From positions 1 through 25,739 of the forward strand of contig JBGOTP010000023.1 of assembly GCA_041476545.1 (NCBI GenBank): a stretch of 25,739 nt of DNA. The letters are read 5' to 3'. Positions within the stretch are counted from its first letter, which is position 1. The number at the start of each line of letters is the position of its first letter. Both the position numbers and the translations under genes were made by a program. Of this stretch, positions 7,461 to 14,405 are shown in pieces. This DNA comes from JBGOTP01 sp041476545. Its GTDB lineage: Bacteria > Acidobacteriota > Vicinamibacteria > Vicinamibacterales > CAVVIG01. The notes beneath the pieces were generated by a model. It had not been told where the DNA came from, did not search any database, and saw nothing but the letters and a program-made list of their open reading frames with translations.

Positions 7461-9161
7461 ATGCTGACGCACATGCCACATCCAGATGATCCGTTTGCGC
7501 CGTGGCGGTTTGTGACGGCGCTCGCAATCGGGTTGTGTCTTGCCACGAGCGCCCTGGTTGGGTTCGGATACATGGCCACACGCGGGTGGGTGCAAAGCAC
7601 AACGTCTGTCATAGAAGGCCGCGCCAGCGAAGCATTGGCGCTTGTGAGTCTCGCTCTGAACCGGGATCTGAAAGGTGCGTGGACGACCGTTCTCGTCCCC
7701 ACCAATTTGCCGACGATCCAAGAGGACCCCCCTTACACGATGCTCCAATCGAGCGCGCGCGCATTCGCGACTTTTCCCTACCCGGAATCCTTCCTGACCT
7801 GGAGGGCCTTAGGGGCGGGCGACGGTGTAGTTTACGCCTTCAATCGCACAGAGCGCTGGCCAGCCTGGGACCACAGTGTGCCGTCGGATGAGCCATTTCC
7901 TGTCGTAATCGTTCAAGACCCAACTGCGCTGCAGCCAGTTATCGCGGCGTTGCGTGAGCGGCCCGAAGCTCAGAACGGGTTCGTCTCCATCGACGTGGCC
8001 ATCGATGGCGTTCCTTATCAGATCGTCGCTCATTTGTTGTTTTCCACGACAGATCCTCACGCATTGGTCGGCATTGCCGCATTCTCCGTCAACATTCCAT
8101 GGATTAAGCGCGAGTACTTCGGTCCACTGCTGTCACAGCTTGGGAGAATCGGAAGTGGCAAAGGAGGTCTTTGGTTCGCCGTTAGTGATGACCAAGGGCG
8201 CACTGTCGCGGCGACCAGCGCGCCGCCACCAGATGGCCGGGAATTCCAGCGCCATTTTGACATGCTGTTTCTCGACCGAGCACTGATCTCCGGAATGCCG
8301 AAGCAGTCGGATGTCCATCAATGGACTGTGAAGGTCAGACCAAGCGGCGACGATCGTCTTCTGACTGGGCTGCAGGAAGCTCGCCGCACGTTTGCTGTGC
8401 TTGCGATTGCTGGCGTCTTGACCACGACGGTTTTGCTGCTCACCGTCCGCGCCGTTCGAGCTCGCGCGGTGGCCACGTCGCTGAAGTCTGACTTTGTCTC
8501 CGAGGTAACCCACGAACTCAAGACGCCCCTCGCCCTCATCCGGCTCGTCGGCGACACGCTGGCCGGTCATCGATATTCTTCACAAGAGGAACTTCAGGAG
8601 TACGCGGGACTTCTCTCCCAGGAAGCCGGCAGATTGGGCAAATCGATAGACAGCTTGCTCACGTACGCTCGTTACGGTGATCCGAACAGCCCGAGCCAAA
8701 TCACCATGGCCACCGCTAAATTGAGCGATCTGGTCGAAGCCGCGCTCGAGCGCTTCCGACCCACTCTGGCCGCGCGTGGATTTGAGTTGATCGTCGATGT
8801 TCCAGAGGATCTGCGACTCCTCGTGGACACTCGTTCCATGATTCAAGTGTTTGAGTCTGTCGTTGACAACGCAATCAAGTACTCCTCTGAAGTTACGCGC
8901 CTCCACATCACCGGACGGCGCGAGGGACGTCACATTGTCGCCACCTTTGCCGATCGCGGCATCGGCATTCCCAAGGGCGACATTGGCCACGTCTTCGATC
9001 GGTTCTACCGGGCACGGAACGCTGAGATCGTCGGCAGCGGTCTCGGGCTCACGATCGCGCGCAACATCATCCGACGCCACGGAGGCACCGTCACGCTGCA
9101 CAGCACCGTTGACGTTGGTACGGATGTAGAGATCAGGATGAAAATGGCACCGCAGGCATGA
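7461..9161 (+). CDS. Two-component sensor histidine kinase
   Basis: 566 residues from the ATG at 7461; a TTG codon directly before it and an ATG at 7473 are alternatives. One membrane helix at about 16-38 and a second at about 311-332 enclose a periplasmic sensor domain of about 270 residues with no family I recognise. The cytoplasmic part has the HisKA box with phospho-acceptor His351 (SEVTHELKTPLALIR). It also has the ATP-binding N box around Asn470 (VVDNAIKYSS), a G1 box at 498-503 (DRGIGIP), an F box (FDRFYRARN) and a G2 box (GSGLGLTIARN, about 525-535). There is no HAMP domain: only about ten residues separate helix 2 from HisKA. The large periplasmic domain and the preceding TAXI gene suggest it senses a periplasmic ligand through that protein. 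Its stop codon overlaps the regulator start (ATGA), so the two are translationally coupled. Confidence 0.95.
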   Translation: MLTHMPHPDDPFAPWRFVTALAIGLCLATSALVGFGYMATRGWVQSTTSVIEGRASEALALVSLALNRDLKGAWTTVLVPTNLPTIQEDPPYTMLQSSARAFATFPYPESFLTWRALGAGDGVVYAFNRTERWPAWDHSVPSDEPFPVVIVQDPTALQPVIAALRERPEAQNGFVSIDVAIDGVPYQIVAHLLFSTTDPHALVGIAAFSVNIPWIKREYFGPLLSQLGRIGSGKGGLWFAVSDDQGRTVAATSAPPPDGREFQRHFDMLFLDRALISGMPKQSDVHQWTVKVRPSGDDRLLTGLQEARRTFAVLAIAGVLTTTVLLLTVRAVRARAVATSLKSDFVSEVTHELKTPLALIRLVGDTLAGHRYSSQEELQEYAGLLSQEAGRLGKSIDSLLTYARYGDPNSPSQITMATAKLSDLVEAALERFRPTLAARGFELIVDVPEDLRLLVDTRSMIQVFESVVDNAIKYSSEVTRLHITGRREGRHIVATFADRGIGIPKGDIGHVFDRFYRARNAEIVGSGLGLTIARNIIRRHGGTVTLHSTVDVGTDVEIRMKMAPQA

Positions 9162-9853
9162 AGACACGAATCCTGCTCATTGAAGACGACAAGGCAATTG
9201 GTCGACTGATGCGAGGGAACCTGGAGCATGAAGGTTTCACCGTGGAATGGTGCGAGACGGGCCACCAGGTGGAGCAAAAGGTGAAGGGCTTCATTCCGCA
9301 TCTGGTTTTGTTGGATCTGATGCTTCCAAACGGCGTTGACGGCCTCCAAATATGCCGGTCACTGACCGAGGCGCGCGAACGCACGCCCGTCATCGTCCTG
9401 ACGGCCAAGGACCAGCAAGCCGAGAAGGTGCGCGGACTGATGGCCGGGGCCGATGACTATGTGACAAAGCCTTTCGCCTTTGATGAGCTACTTGCCAGAA
9501 TTCATGCGGTGCTGCGACGTACCACACCGCGGCTTGACGAACTCCGCCTTGGGGACACCGTGATCGATTTTCGCCGGTTGCGCGCTCTAAAAGGCAAACA
9601 GGAGCTCATTTTGACTGATAAGGAGTTCGAAATCTTGCGATACCTCGCCGAGCGCGGTGGAAAGATTGTCACGAGAGATGAGTTACTTCACTTGGTATGG
9701 GGCTACGATTCCATGCCGCTAACTCGCACTGTCGACAACTTCATCTTTCGGTTGCGTCAGAAACTCGAACCAGACCCGCACGCTCCGCGGTTTATTCACA
9801 CCGTCTACGGCGATGGATACCGTTTGACGATCCCGCAGACACGCAGTGAGTGA
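9158..9853 (+). CDS. OmpR/PhoB-family response regulator
   Basis: 231 residues, starting inside the kinase stop codon. The receiver domain (1-118) has the acidic pair Asp10-Asp11, phospho-acceptor Asp53 (LVLLDLMLPNG), Thr82 (VIVLTAKD) and Lys104 (YVTKPF), so all switch residues are present. The C-terminal winged helix (about 130-228) shows LTDKEFEILRYLAE, VTRDELLHLVWG, the recognition-helix segment RTVDNFIFRLRQKLE and the wing VYGDGYRL. It should be phosphorylated by the kinase encoded just upstream and bind DNA as a head-to-tail dimer on direct repeats. Direct repeats of the right period are found at 6364-6379, 9851-9866, 6195-6210 and 19979-19994; the second begins at this gene's own stop codon. 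Confidence 0.96.
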   Translation: MKTRILLIEDDKAIGRLMRGNLEHEGFTVEWCETGHQVEQKVKGFIPHLVLLDLMLPNGVDGLQICRSLTEARERTPVIVLTAKDQQAEKVRGLMAGADDYVTKPFAFDELLARIHAVLRRTTPRLDELRLGDTVIDFRRLRALKGKQELILTDKEFEILRYLAERGGKIVTRDELLHLVWGYDSMPLTRTVDNFIFRLRQKLEPDPHAPRFIHTVYGDGYRLTIPQTRSE

Positions 9854-9866
9854 CAATTGGTGACAT
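9851..9866. promoter_or_regulatory. Candidate response-regulator site C (direct repeat)
   Basis: TGACAA at 9851-9856 and TGACAT at 9861-9866 repeat with a 10-bp period (read on the minus strand: ATGTCA, four bases, TTGTCA). A third half-site-like TGACC follows at 9872-9876. The second repeat ends 20 bp before a TATACT box, placing the site over and just upstream of the -35 region, where an OmpR-family activator would touch RNA polymerase. The first repeat overlaps the stop codon of the regulator gene. Inferred from pattern only. Confidence 0.5.
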
Positions 9867-9886
9867 TTCTCTGACCCTCGGCCTTT

Positions 9887-9892
9887 TATACT
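9887..9892 (+). promoter_or_regulatory. Candidate -10 box for the monohaem-lipoprotein cluster
   Basis: TATACT within the only AT-rich stretch of the gap between the regulator and the monohaem gene. Start of transcription would fall near 9899, giving a leader of about 63 bases. No good -35 box is seen, in keeping with activation from site C. Confidence 0.4.
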
Positions 9893-9961
9893 TTTCAAAG
9901 ACGGGCTGGATCAAGCTCGCGCAAGTGACGGTCTGCCAGTTCGGCCCTTGGAGGAGTGTAG

Positions 9962-10510
9962 GTGGTCCCCCTGGCGCGCAAGACGGTGGTTGTGGCGCTG
10001 TTGTCGGGTGCTGCCCTAGGGGTGGCGTGCCGCCGCGTCTCACCCGACACTGTCATGACGGGTGCAATGGCAGCTCCTGTGGATATCGATCGCCTGAAGA
10101 CCTTGGTACCTTCTCAATCCCACTCCATGGCCGATGTCGGGTTTCATTGGACCAACCTGTGGTTTGCTGGGCAACAGAACAACTGGCCGCTAGCCCAGTT
10201 CTACTTCGACGAAGCCCGGCAGCATATCCAATGGACGATTCTCATTCGGCCAACGCGAAAGGATCTCGAGGGCCGGGACGTGAATTTACAGGCTATTTTT
10301 GACGCCGTCGACGCGAGTACGTTTGCGGCCGTGAGAATAGCCATCGGACGGGAGGATAGCGCCCAGTTCGCCGTTGCGTACAAAGGGGCGTTGGATGGTT
10401 GCTATGCGTGCCACAAGTCGTCTGGTAAGTCCTTCCTTCACCCGATCGTACCAACCGCTCCAGCGCAGACGATTATCGACTTCAGTCCAGATGCAATGAC
10501 GGCGCGGTGA
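9962..10510 (+). CDS. Monohaem c-type cytochrome lipoprotein, unknown family
   Basis: 182 residues from a GTG codon at 9962, chosen because GGAGGAG lies 5 bases upstream. Earlier in-frame starts are absent: a TAG occurs just before. The N-terminus is basic then hydrophobic and ends in LGVACRR, so Cys23 is a likely lipidation site. Residues 60-95 carry a striking aromatic segment (GFHWTNLWFAGQQNNWPLAQ, then FYFDEARQHI). One haem c motif, CYACH, is at 147-151, close to the C-terminus. I do not know a named family for it, but the layout (aromatic helix, then CxxCH near the end) resembles cytochrome c'-like or other small four-helix haem proteins; that is tentative. It opens a four-gene plus-strand cluster behind candidate site C and promoter, so it is probably a target of the preceding two-component system. 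A role as periplasmic electron carrier or redox sensor is inferred. Confidence 0.85.
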   Translation: MVPLARKTVVVALLSGAALGVACRRVSPDTVMTGAMAAPVDIDRLKTLVPSQSHSMADVGFHWTNLWFAGQQNNWPLAQFYFDEARQHIQWTILIRPTRKDLEGRDVNLQAIFDAVDASTFAAVRIAIGREDSAQFAVAYKGALDGCYACHKSSGKSFLHPIVPTAPAQTIIDFSPDAMTAR

Positions 10511-10726
10511 TTGTGTCCAGAGATGCGACCAGAAATCGAGAAGGCGTTGTTCAGCAGAAGACCGTAGCATTTGCCGGAGAACACACGATTTCTTGGATTG
10601 AATAGATGCAAGGCGCCTCTGAATCTCGCGAGCGGGCCGCTCGAGACATTCTCAATTCACGTGGCGCTCCACTGACGCGCGATCCCAGAAGGCGAGCGGT
10701 TGTCCGTTGACTGGGCAGGAGCAGGG

Positions 10727-11194
10727 ATGATTGTATTGTTGTTGATTGTTCACGGTCTGCTGGCAGTGGCGCTCCTTGGGGCGCTGACGCATCAGGCCTG
10801 CAGCGTCGTGCCTCCGGCCACAACGTCTGGCCAACGCTCGTTCTTTACAAAATTTCGGAATGTCAATGCCGCCGCATACGCGAGGCCCGTCGTTCTGCTT
10901 TTCACGGTTACCGCTCTTGGCGGAGCACTACTGTACCCCCGGTACCGAGTCGACGTTAGGCCCGCCCTGGAAGATCTTCAGCTCAGATCTGCCAATGGCA
11001 TCTTCGAAATTAAGGAGCACCTTGTGGCCGTGGGGCTCGGCGTCTTGCCGGGATATTGGTTCGTCTGGCGAACGCCTCTGTCGCCGGAATACGCTGCCGT
11101 CCGCCGTTACTTAACCTGGCTATTGACGTTCCTTGCGTGGTGGGCATTTCTTGCTGGACACGTGCTGAACAACATCAAGGGACTCTCGTCATGA
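10727..11194 (+). CDS. Four-helix membrane protein with histidines placed for haem b
   Basis: 155 residues from the ATG at 10727, preceded by AGGA at a spacing of 6; a TTG at 10700 in the same frame would add nine residues with no binding site. Hydrophobic segments are at about 1-20, 52-70, 96-114 and 129-148. Histidines occur in or next to these helices: His9 and His22 in the first (13 apart), His98 at the start of the third, and His145 in the last (FLAGHVLNN). Such a pattern is usual for helices that hold haem b between them, so this may pass electrons between the quinone pool and the upstream monohaem protein. I do not recognise a named family. Its stop overlaps the next start (ATGA), and it follows the monohaem gene by 216 bp, in which I see no gene or terminator. 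Confidence 0.8.
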   Translation: MIVLLLIVHGLLAVALLGALTHQACSVVPPATTSGQRSFFTKFRNVNAAAYARPVVLLFTVTALGGALLYPRYRVDVRPALEDLQLRSANGIFEIKEHLVAVGLGVLPGYWFVWRTPLSPEYAAVRRYLTWLLTFLAWWAFLAGHVLNNIKGLSS

Positions 11195-11499
11195 GGTATC
11201 CGTCCCCCAAGATTTTCACTCTATTGTTTGGCGCGGTATATACCGTCTGCTTTTACGTCGACTTGGCACTCTTTCGATATTATCCAGAGACTCGTGAATT
11301 CCATTGGCAGATGACTGACAACGTTGGCCCGGCGATTCTTTGGTACGGATGGCTGGCAGTTGCGGCACTCATAAGCGCGGCGGTCGCGCTCATGGTTCCG
11401 CCTCGATGGGCTGACCGGATATGGCCCGGATGCGTCTGGCTCGTACCGGTGGCTGCGGTCGCTGTCATTCTCGTCTACGAGGTTCGGTGGTTTGTCTAA
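11191..11499 (+). CDS. Small three-helix membrane protein, unknown
   Basis: 102 residues. The ATG at 11191 overlaps the stop of the previous gene (ATGA), which fixes the start by translational coupling; the frame itself is open further upstream. Hydrophobic segments are at about 8-27, 47-68 and 81-98. The loop after the first helix carries FRYYPETREFHWQ and the second helix begins GPAILWYGW. No motif I can tie to a function. The overlap implies it forms a complex with the four-helix protein. Start of the next gene follows 12 bp after its stop. Confidence 0.8.
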   Translation: MRYPSPKIFTLLFGAVYTVCFYVDLALFRYYPETREFHWQMTDNVGPAILWYGWLAVAALISAAVALMVPPRWADRIWPGCVWLVPVAAVAVILVYEVRWFV

Positions 11500-11511
11500 G
11501 GAGAGACGACA

Positions 11512-12066
11512 ATGAGTCGACGCGTAACAGTAGTGGGGATCGGAATTGTGGGGTTCACGTTAGCACTTACGGAGGCTGTTCACGGGAATGGCCATGAATT
11601 CTTCGCCCCAGCTCAGGGCAAGTCGGTGGATCTTGTCTATTTCGGCCGGATCAAGGACAAGAGCACCGGACGTCTAATTCGGGAGCAGGCATTCTTCACA
11701 ATCTTCGACAATGCAACGGGCATGAGCTTCCCGTTTACGAGCGACGGCCCAGCTCATTATCGAAGTCCAGACGTGGGGGCTGCGATCAAAGAGCTCGGCG
11801 GAATCGAAGCAGACCCCAAGCAGTTGGATATCCAGTTGATGGTGGCTGGTTATAGAGATGCCAAGGTAAGTGCGCTTCCACGTGCAACCAAAGGCGCAGT
11901 TGAGCTCAATTTCCTCATGGAGCCGGCTTCATTGGGAGATGCATCATCGACACATGGTGCGACACCGCCGGACTTTTCCTCGTCTCACTGGAATTGGAGT
12001 CTCGCCATCGGCGCCGTGGTCCTGGCCATTGCCGGAATGATGGCACGTACATTGGCTCGCCGATAG
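11512..12066 (+). CDS. Exported protein with C-terminal membrane anchor, unknown
   Basis: 184 residues; AAGGAGAG lies 7 bases before the ATG at 11512. A signal peptide spans about 1-25 (ends LTEAVHG). The middle (about 37-140) looks like a beta-rich domain: SVDLVYFGRIKDKSTGRLIR, FFTIFDNATGMSFPFTSDG, HYRSPDVGAAIKELGG. It resembles carboxypeptidase-regulatory or surface beta-sandwich domains only in general character. A Ser/Thr/Pro-rich stretch leads to one hydrophobic helix at about 161-179 followed by ARTLARR. The tail therefore looks like a stop-transfer anchor, leaving the domain in the periplasm. It is the last gene of the cluster with the monohaem lipoprotein and two membrane proteins; a role as periplasmic partner of that membrane complex is inferred. 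Confidence 0.82.
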   Translation: MSRRVTVVGIGIVGFTLALTEAVHGNGHEFFAPAQGKSVDLVYFGRIKDKSTGRLIREQAFFTIFDNATGMSFPFTSDGPAHYRSPDVGAAIKELGGIEADPKQLDIQLMVAGYRDAKVSALPRATKGAVELNFLMEPASLGDASSTHGATPPDFSSSHWNWSLAIGAVVLAIAGMMARTLARR

Positions 12067-12246
12067 TCCACAGCTTGTTCAGTCCACCGTTCGAGCCTCC
12101 CCTTACACCGGCTGGCGGGCATCTTCGCACGAGAGGGCGTCGAGCGTTCGCGAAAAGCACGCTGTGTGACTGGGTCGCGGATGTCGCCACGGACGGACAC
12201 GGCCATCCCCATCGTCACGCTCCCGCTGCCCTCACCACCACCTGTG

Positions 12247-14346
12247 TCACTTCGCCAATGGATTCGGTCGCATTTGGAATTTCACGGCCTTAGGCAGTGT
12301 GCCCTTTCCCCCCTCTATGTGCCACGACGCATACGTCGAATAGCTTGACCAAAACCCCTTACCCTTCCAACCAGTATTCGGGTTGTCGATGCGGCCCGTA
12401 CCAGATCGCGCGAAGTAGCTCAACGGATACGGCACGCGCAGAGAGATGAACTGCTTCGATTTTGGATCGAAGACCTCCAGCGAGTCCGTATTCATCGATG
12501 CGTAGGTGGGAACGTTCTCGCCCAACCCTAGTGAGTTCCAACGGTCCATGTAGACCAGGTACGATTCCGTCGTCTTGTACGGACTATTGGCGTAGGTGGG
12601 CTCGTTCGTGTTGCGATAAATACTCCAGCCCTCGGGGCAACTCTGACCGTCGGCCTTCGGATCCTTTGTCGATTTACACTTGCTGCGGTCGAAGGCGGTG
12701 AAGTGGCCGCTCACGCGCCAAGCATCATAAACAACGCCGTTCGCGTCTGTCCCTATGCCACCGGTGCCCACCAACTCGATCGGCTGCCCAATCGGCGGCT
12801 CGTAGATTTCGGCGCGACAGGTCTGCGGCGGGTTTGGTCCCTTTTCAAGCCGCATCAGCCGTTTGTCTGAGCTGCCGATGCCAGAACACCAGACGCTCCC
12901 GTCCTTCTCGTTCACCGCAATCGCATAGCAGCCGAACGACACACGGTGATCCTTGAGTGGATCAACAGGCTGAGCCGGTTCGGTCCATCCAGGCGTGATC
13001 TTACCGTCGCCATTGGTGTCGACGACCGCCGGACACCAGCCTGTGGACTTCTCCGCGTCATGGGTCCTGTCCCACGTGTCCATGTCAACCCAACCCACGG
13101 ACCCACTCGAGCCGTAGTAGATGAAGTTGTCGCGACTGAATTCATTGTGGTCAACAGTAAAGCACGTGTCTACGTTCTCAAATTTCTGAGTCTTCGGGTC
13201 GTACACCGCGACCTGCTTTCCACCCCGGCCCATCGGGACGTTCTTGCCGAACGCGTTCGCGCCAGCGCCGCTGCACCACGCCGGCTGCGCGGCCCCGTCA
13301 CGTGTTCGCAACGTAAACCACACACGTCCTTTCGCATCAATACCGACACTTCTGGGGTCGCCACTTCGCTTCCACATATCCGCACCGAAATTTGGAGACG
13401 GTGAGGGGGATGCGTTGAAGCCAGATGCCATTGGAGGTGCGTTTGTCAGGGTTTTGATGATTCTCGTACTGTTGGTGACAGGATCGAGTTCCGTCAGGGT
13501 GTCGTTCATCTCCGATACGCCGTAGATTTTTCCGTTGGCGGTGAGCCGGGGGTTGCGCAAATCTGCAGCGGCGTTATCCGCGCGACCGTCGATCGGTGAG
13601 CCCCAGTCCCACAGCGAAACCACAAGATTGCGCTCCACACCAGCGGGCCGCGGGGGCGCATTCTTAGGGGCCTCACCTTTGGCGACGGCATCGGTCCAGT
13701 CGGCGAAGGCTTTGCGCGCGTCTCCAAACCGCTGGAAGAACGCTCCCATTGATGGGCCTGACGGGCCGTATTTCGTTCGGCTATCCCACTTATCGAGGCC
13801 CGTCGCACCTTGAACGTACGGCAGAAATTCCCGGCTCGCCTTGGAGCCGAGCTGATGACAGTCGTAGCATTCCTTCATAGTTTTCTGGAATGCCTCTTGG
13901 GGCTTGACTCCGTCTGGCGCGTGAAGCATCGAAAACCACCAAGCCGCGGGATACACTTGCGCGGCCGCCCGTGCGTCTGGCGCCACCTGCGCGGCGAGAT
14001 TCAACTGCTGACCCCGCTTTGCGGCTTGACGAGGCGAATCGACCAGACCGTATCCGCGGACGAATACCTGATACGTAGCTGCCGGAAGGTCTGGCAGTAG
14101 ATAGCGTCCCTGATCATCGGTGACAACAATTCGAGCGAATTTTGTCGGCAGTTCTGATGTTTCCGCGATCACCCACACACCGGCTTCGGGCCCTCTCGAG
14201 CTTGTAACGACCCCGCCAATATCATCGGGATCGATCGCCACTCCAGCTCCACTGCCGCGTTGCTGGGCGTTTACCCAGACGATGGAGGACAGCGTTACCG
14301 CAATCATCGCGGGCACTGACATGCGGACGCATGTGCGCAGTTTCAT
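12247..14346 (-). CDS. Carboxypeptidase-regulatory-like / cytochrome c / beta-propeller fusion protein
   Basis: 699 residues; GAGGTG lies about 5 bases before the ATG at 14346. A signal peptide (1-28, ends NAQQ) is followed by a carboxypeptidase regulatory-like domain at about 43-125 (GGVVTSSRGPEAGVWV, DDQGRYLLPDLPAATYQVFVRGY). A haem c motif, CYDCH, is at 150-154. From about 265 to the end the chain reads like a six- or seven-bladed propeller of the Vgb/SMP-30 kind (GKIYGVSEMNDTLTELDP, DPRSVGIDAKGRVWFTLR, GGIGTDANGVVYDAWR). A DTNGDGKITP stretch inside it looks like a calcium loop. Several cysteines (WCSGAG, DTCF, GWCP, SFGCYAI, VWCSG) may form disulfides. It is the last gene of a four-gene minus-strand operon with DUF1592, DUF1552 and ankyrin proteins. 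Function is unknown; a periplasmic haem-linked binding or lyase/hydrolase activity is possible. Confidence 0.85.
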   Translation of the reverse strand: MKLRTCVRMSVPAMIAVTLSSIVWVNAQQRGSGAGVAIDPDDIGGVVTSSRGPEAGVWVIAETSELPTKFARIVVTDDQGRYLLPDLPAATYQVFVRGYGLVDSPRQAAKRGQQLNLAAQVAPDARAAAQVYPAAWWFSMLHAPDGVKPQEAFQKTMKECYDCHQLGSKASREFLPYVQGATGLDKWDSRTKYGPSGPSMGAFFQRFGDARKAFADWTDAVAKGEAPKNAPPRPAGVERNLVVSLWDWGSPIDGRADNAAADLRNPRLTANGKIYGVSEMNDTLTELDPVTNSTRIIKTLTNAPPMASGFNASPSPSPNFGADMWKRSGDPRSVGIDAKGRVWFTLRTRDGAAQPAWCSGAGANAFGKNVPMGRGGKQVAVYDPKTQKFENVDTCFTVDHNEFSRDNFIYYGSSGSVGWVDMDTWDRTHDAEKSTGWCPAVVDTNGDGKITPGWTEPAQPVDPLKDHRVSFGCYAIAVNEKDGSVWCSGIGSSDKRLMRLEKGPNPPQTCRAEIYEPPIGQPIELVGTGGIGTDANGVVYDAWRVSGHFTAFDRSKCKSTKDPKADGQSCPEGWSIYRNTNEPTYANSPYKTTESYLVYMDRWNSLGLGENVPTYASMNTDSLEVFDPKSKQFISLRVPYPLSYFARSGTGRIDNPNTGWKGKGFWSSYSTYASWHIEGGKGTLPKAVKFQMRPNPLAK

Positions 14347-14405
14347 GACACCTCACTAAATGTTTAGAACCATGGGTCGCGCACCGGCGCGACCGGAGAG
14401 TCAGC

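Noticed and set aside
12067..12246. Terminator between the convergent genes
   Set aside because: No GC-rich hairpin followed by a T run is visible in the 180-bp gap; only short, weak complementary stretches occur.
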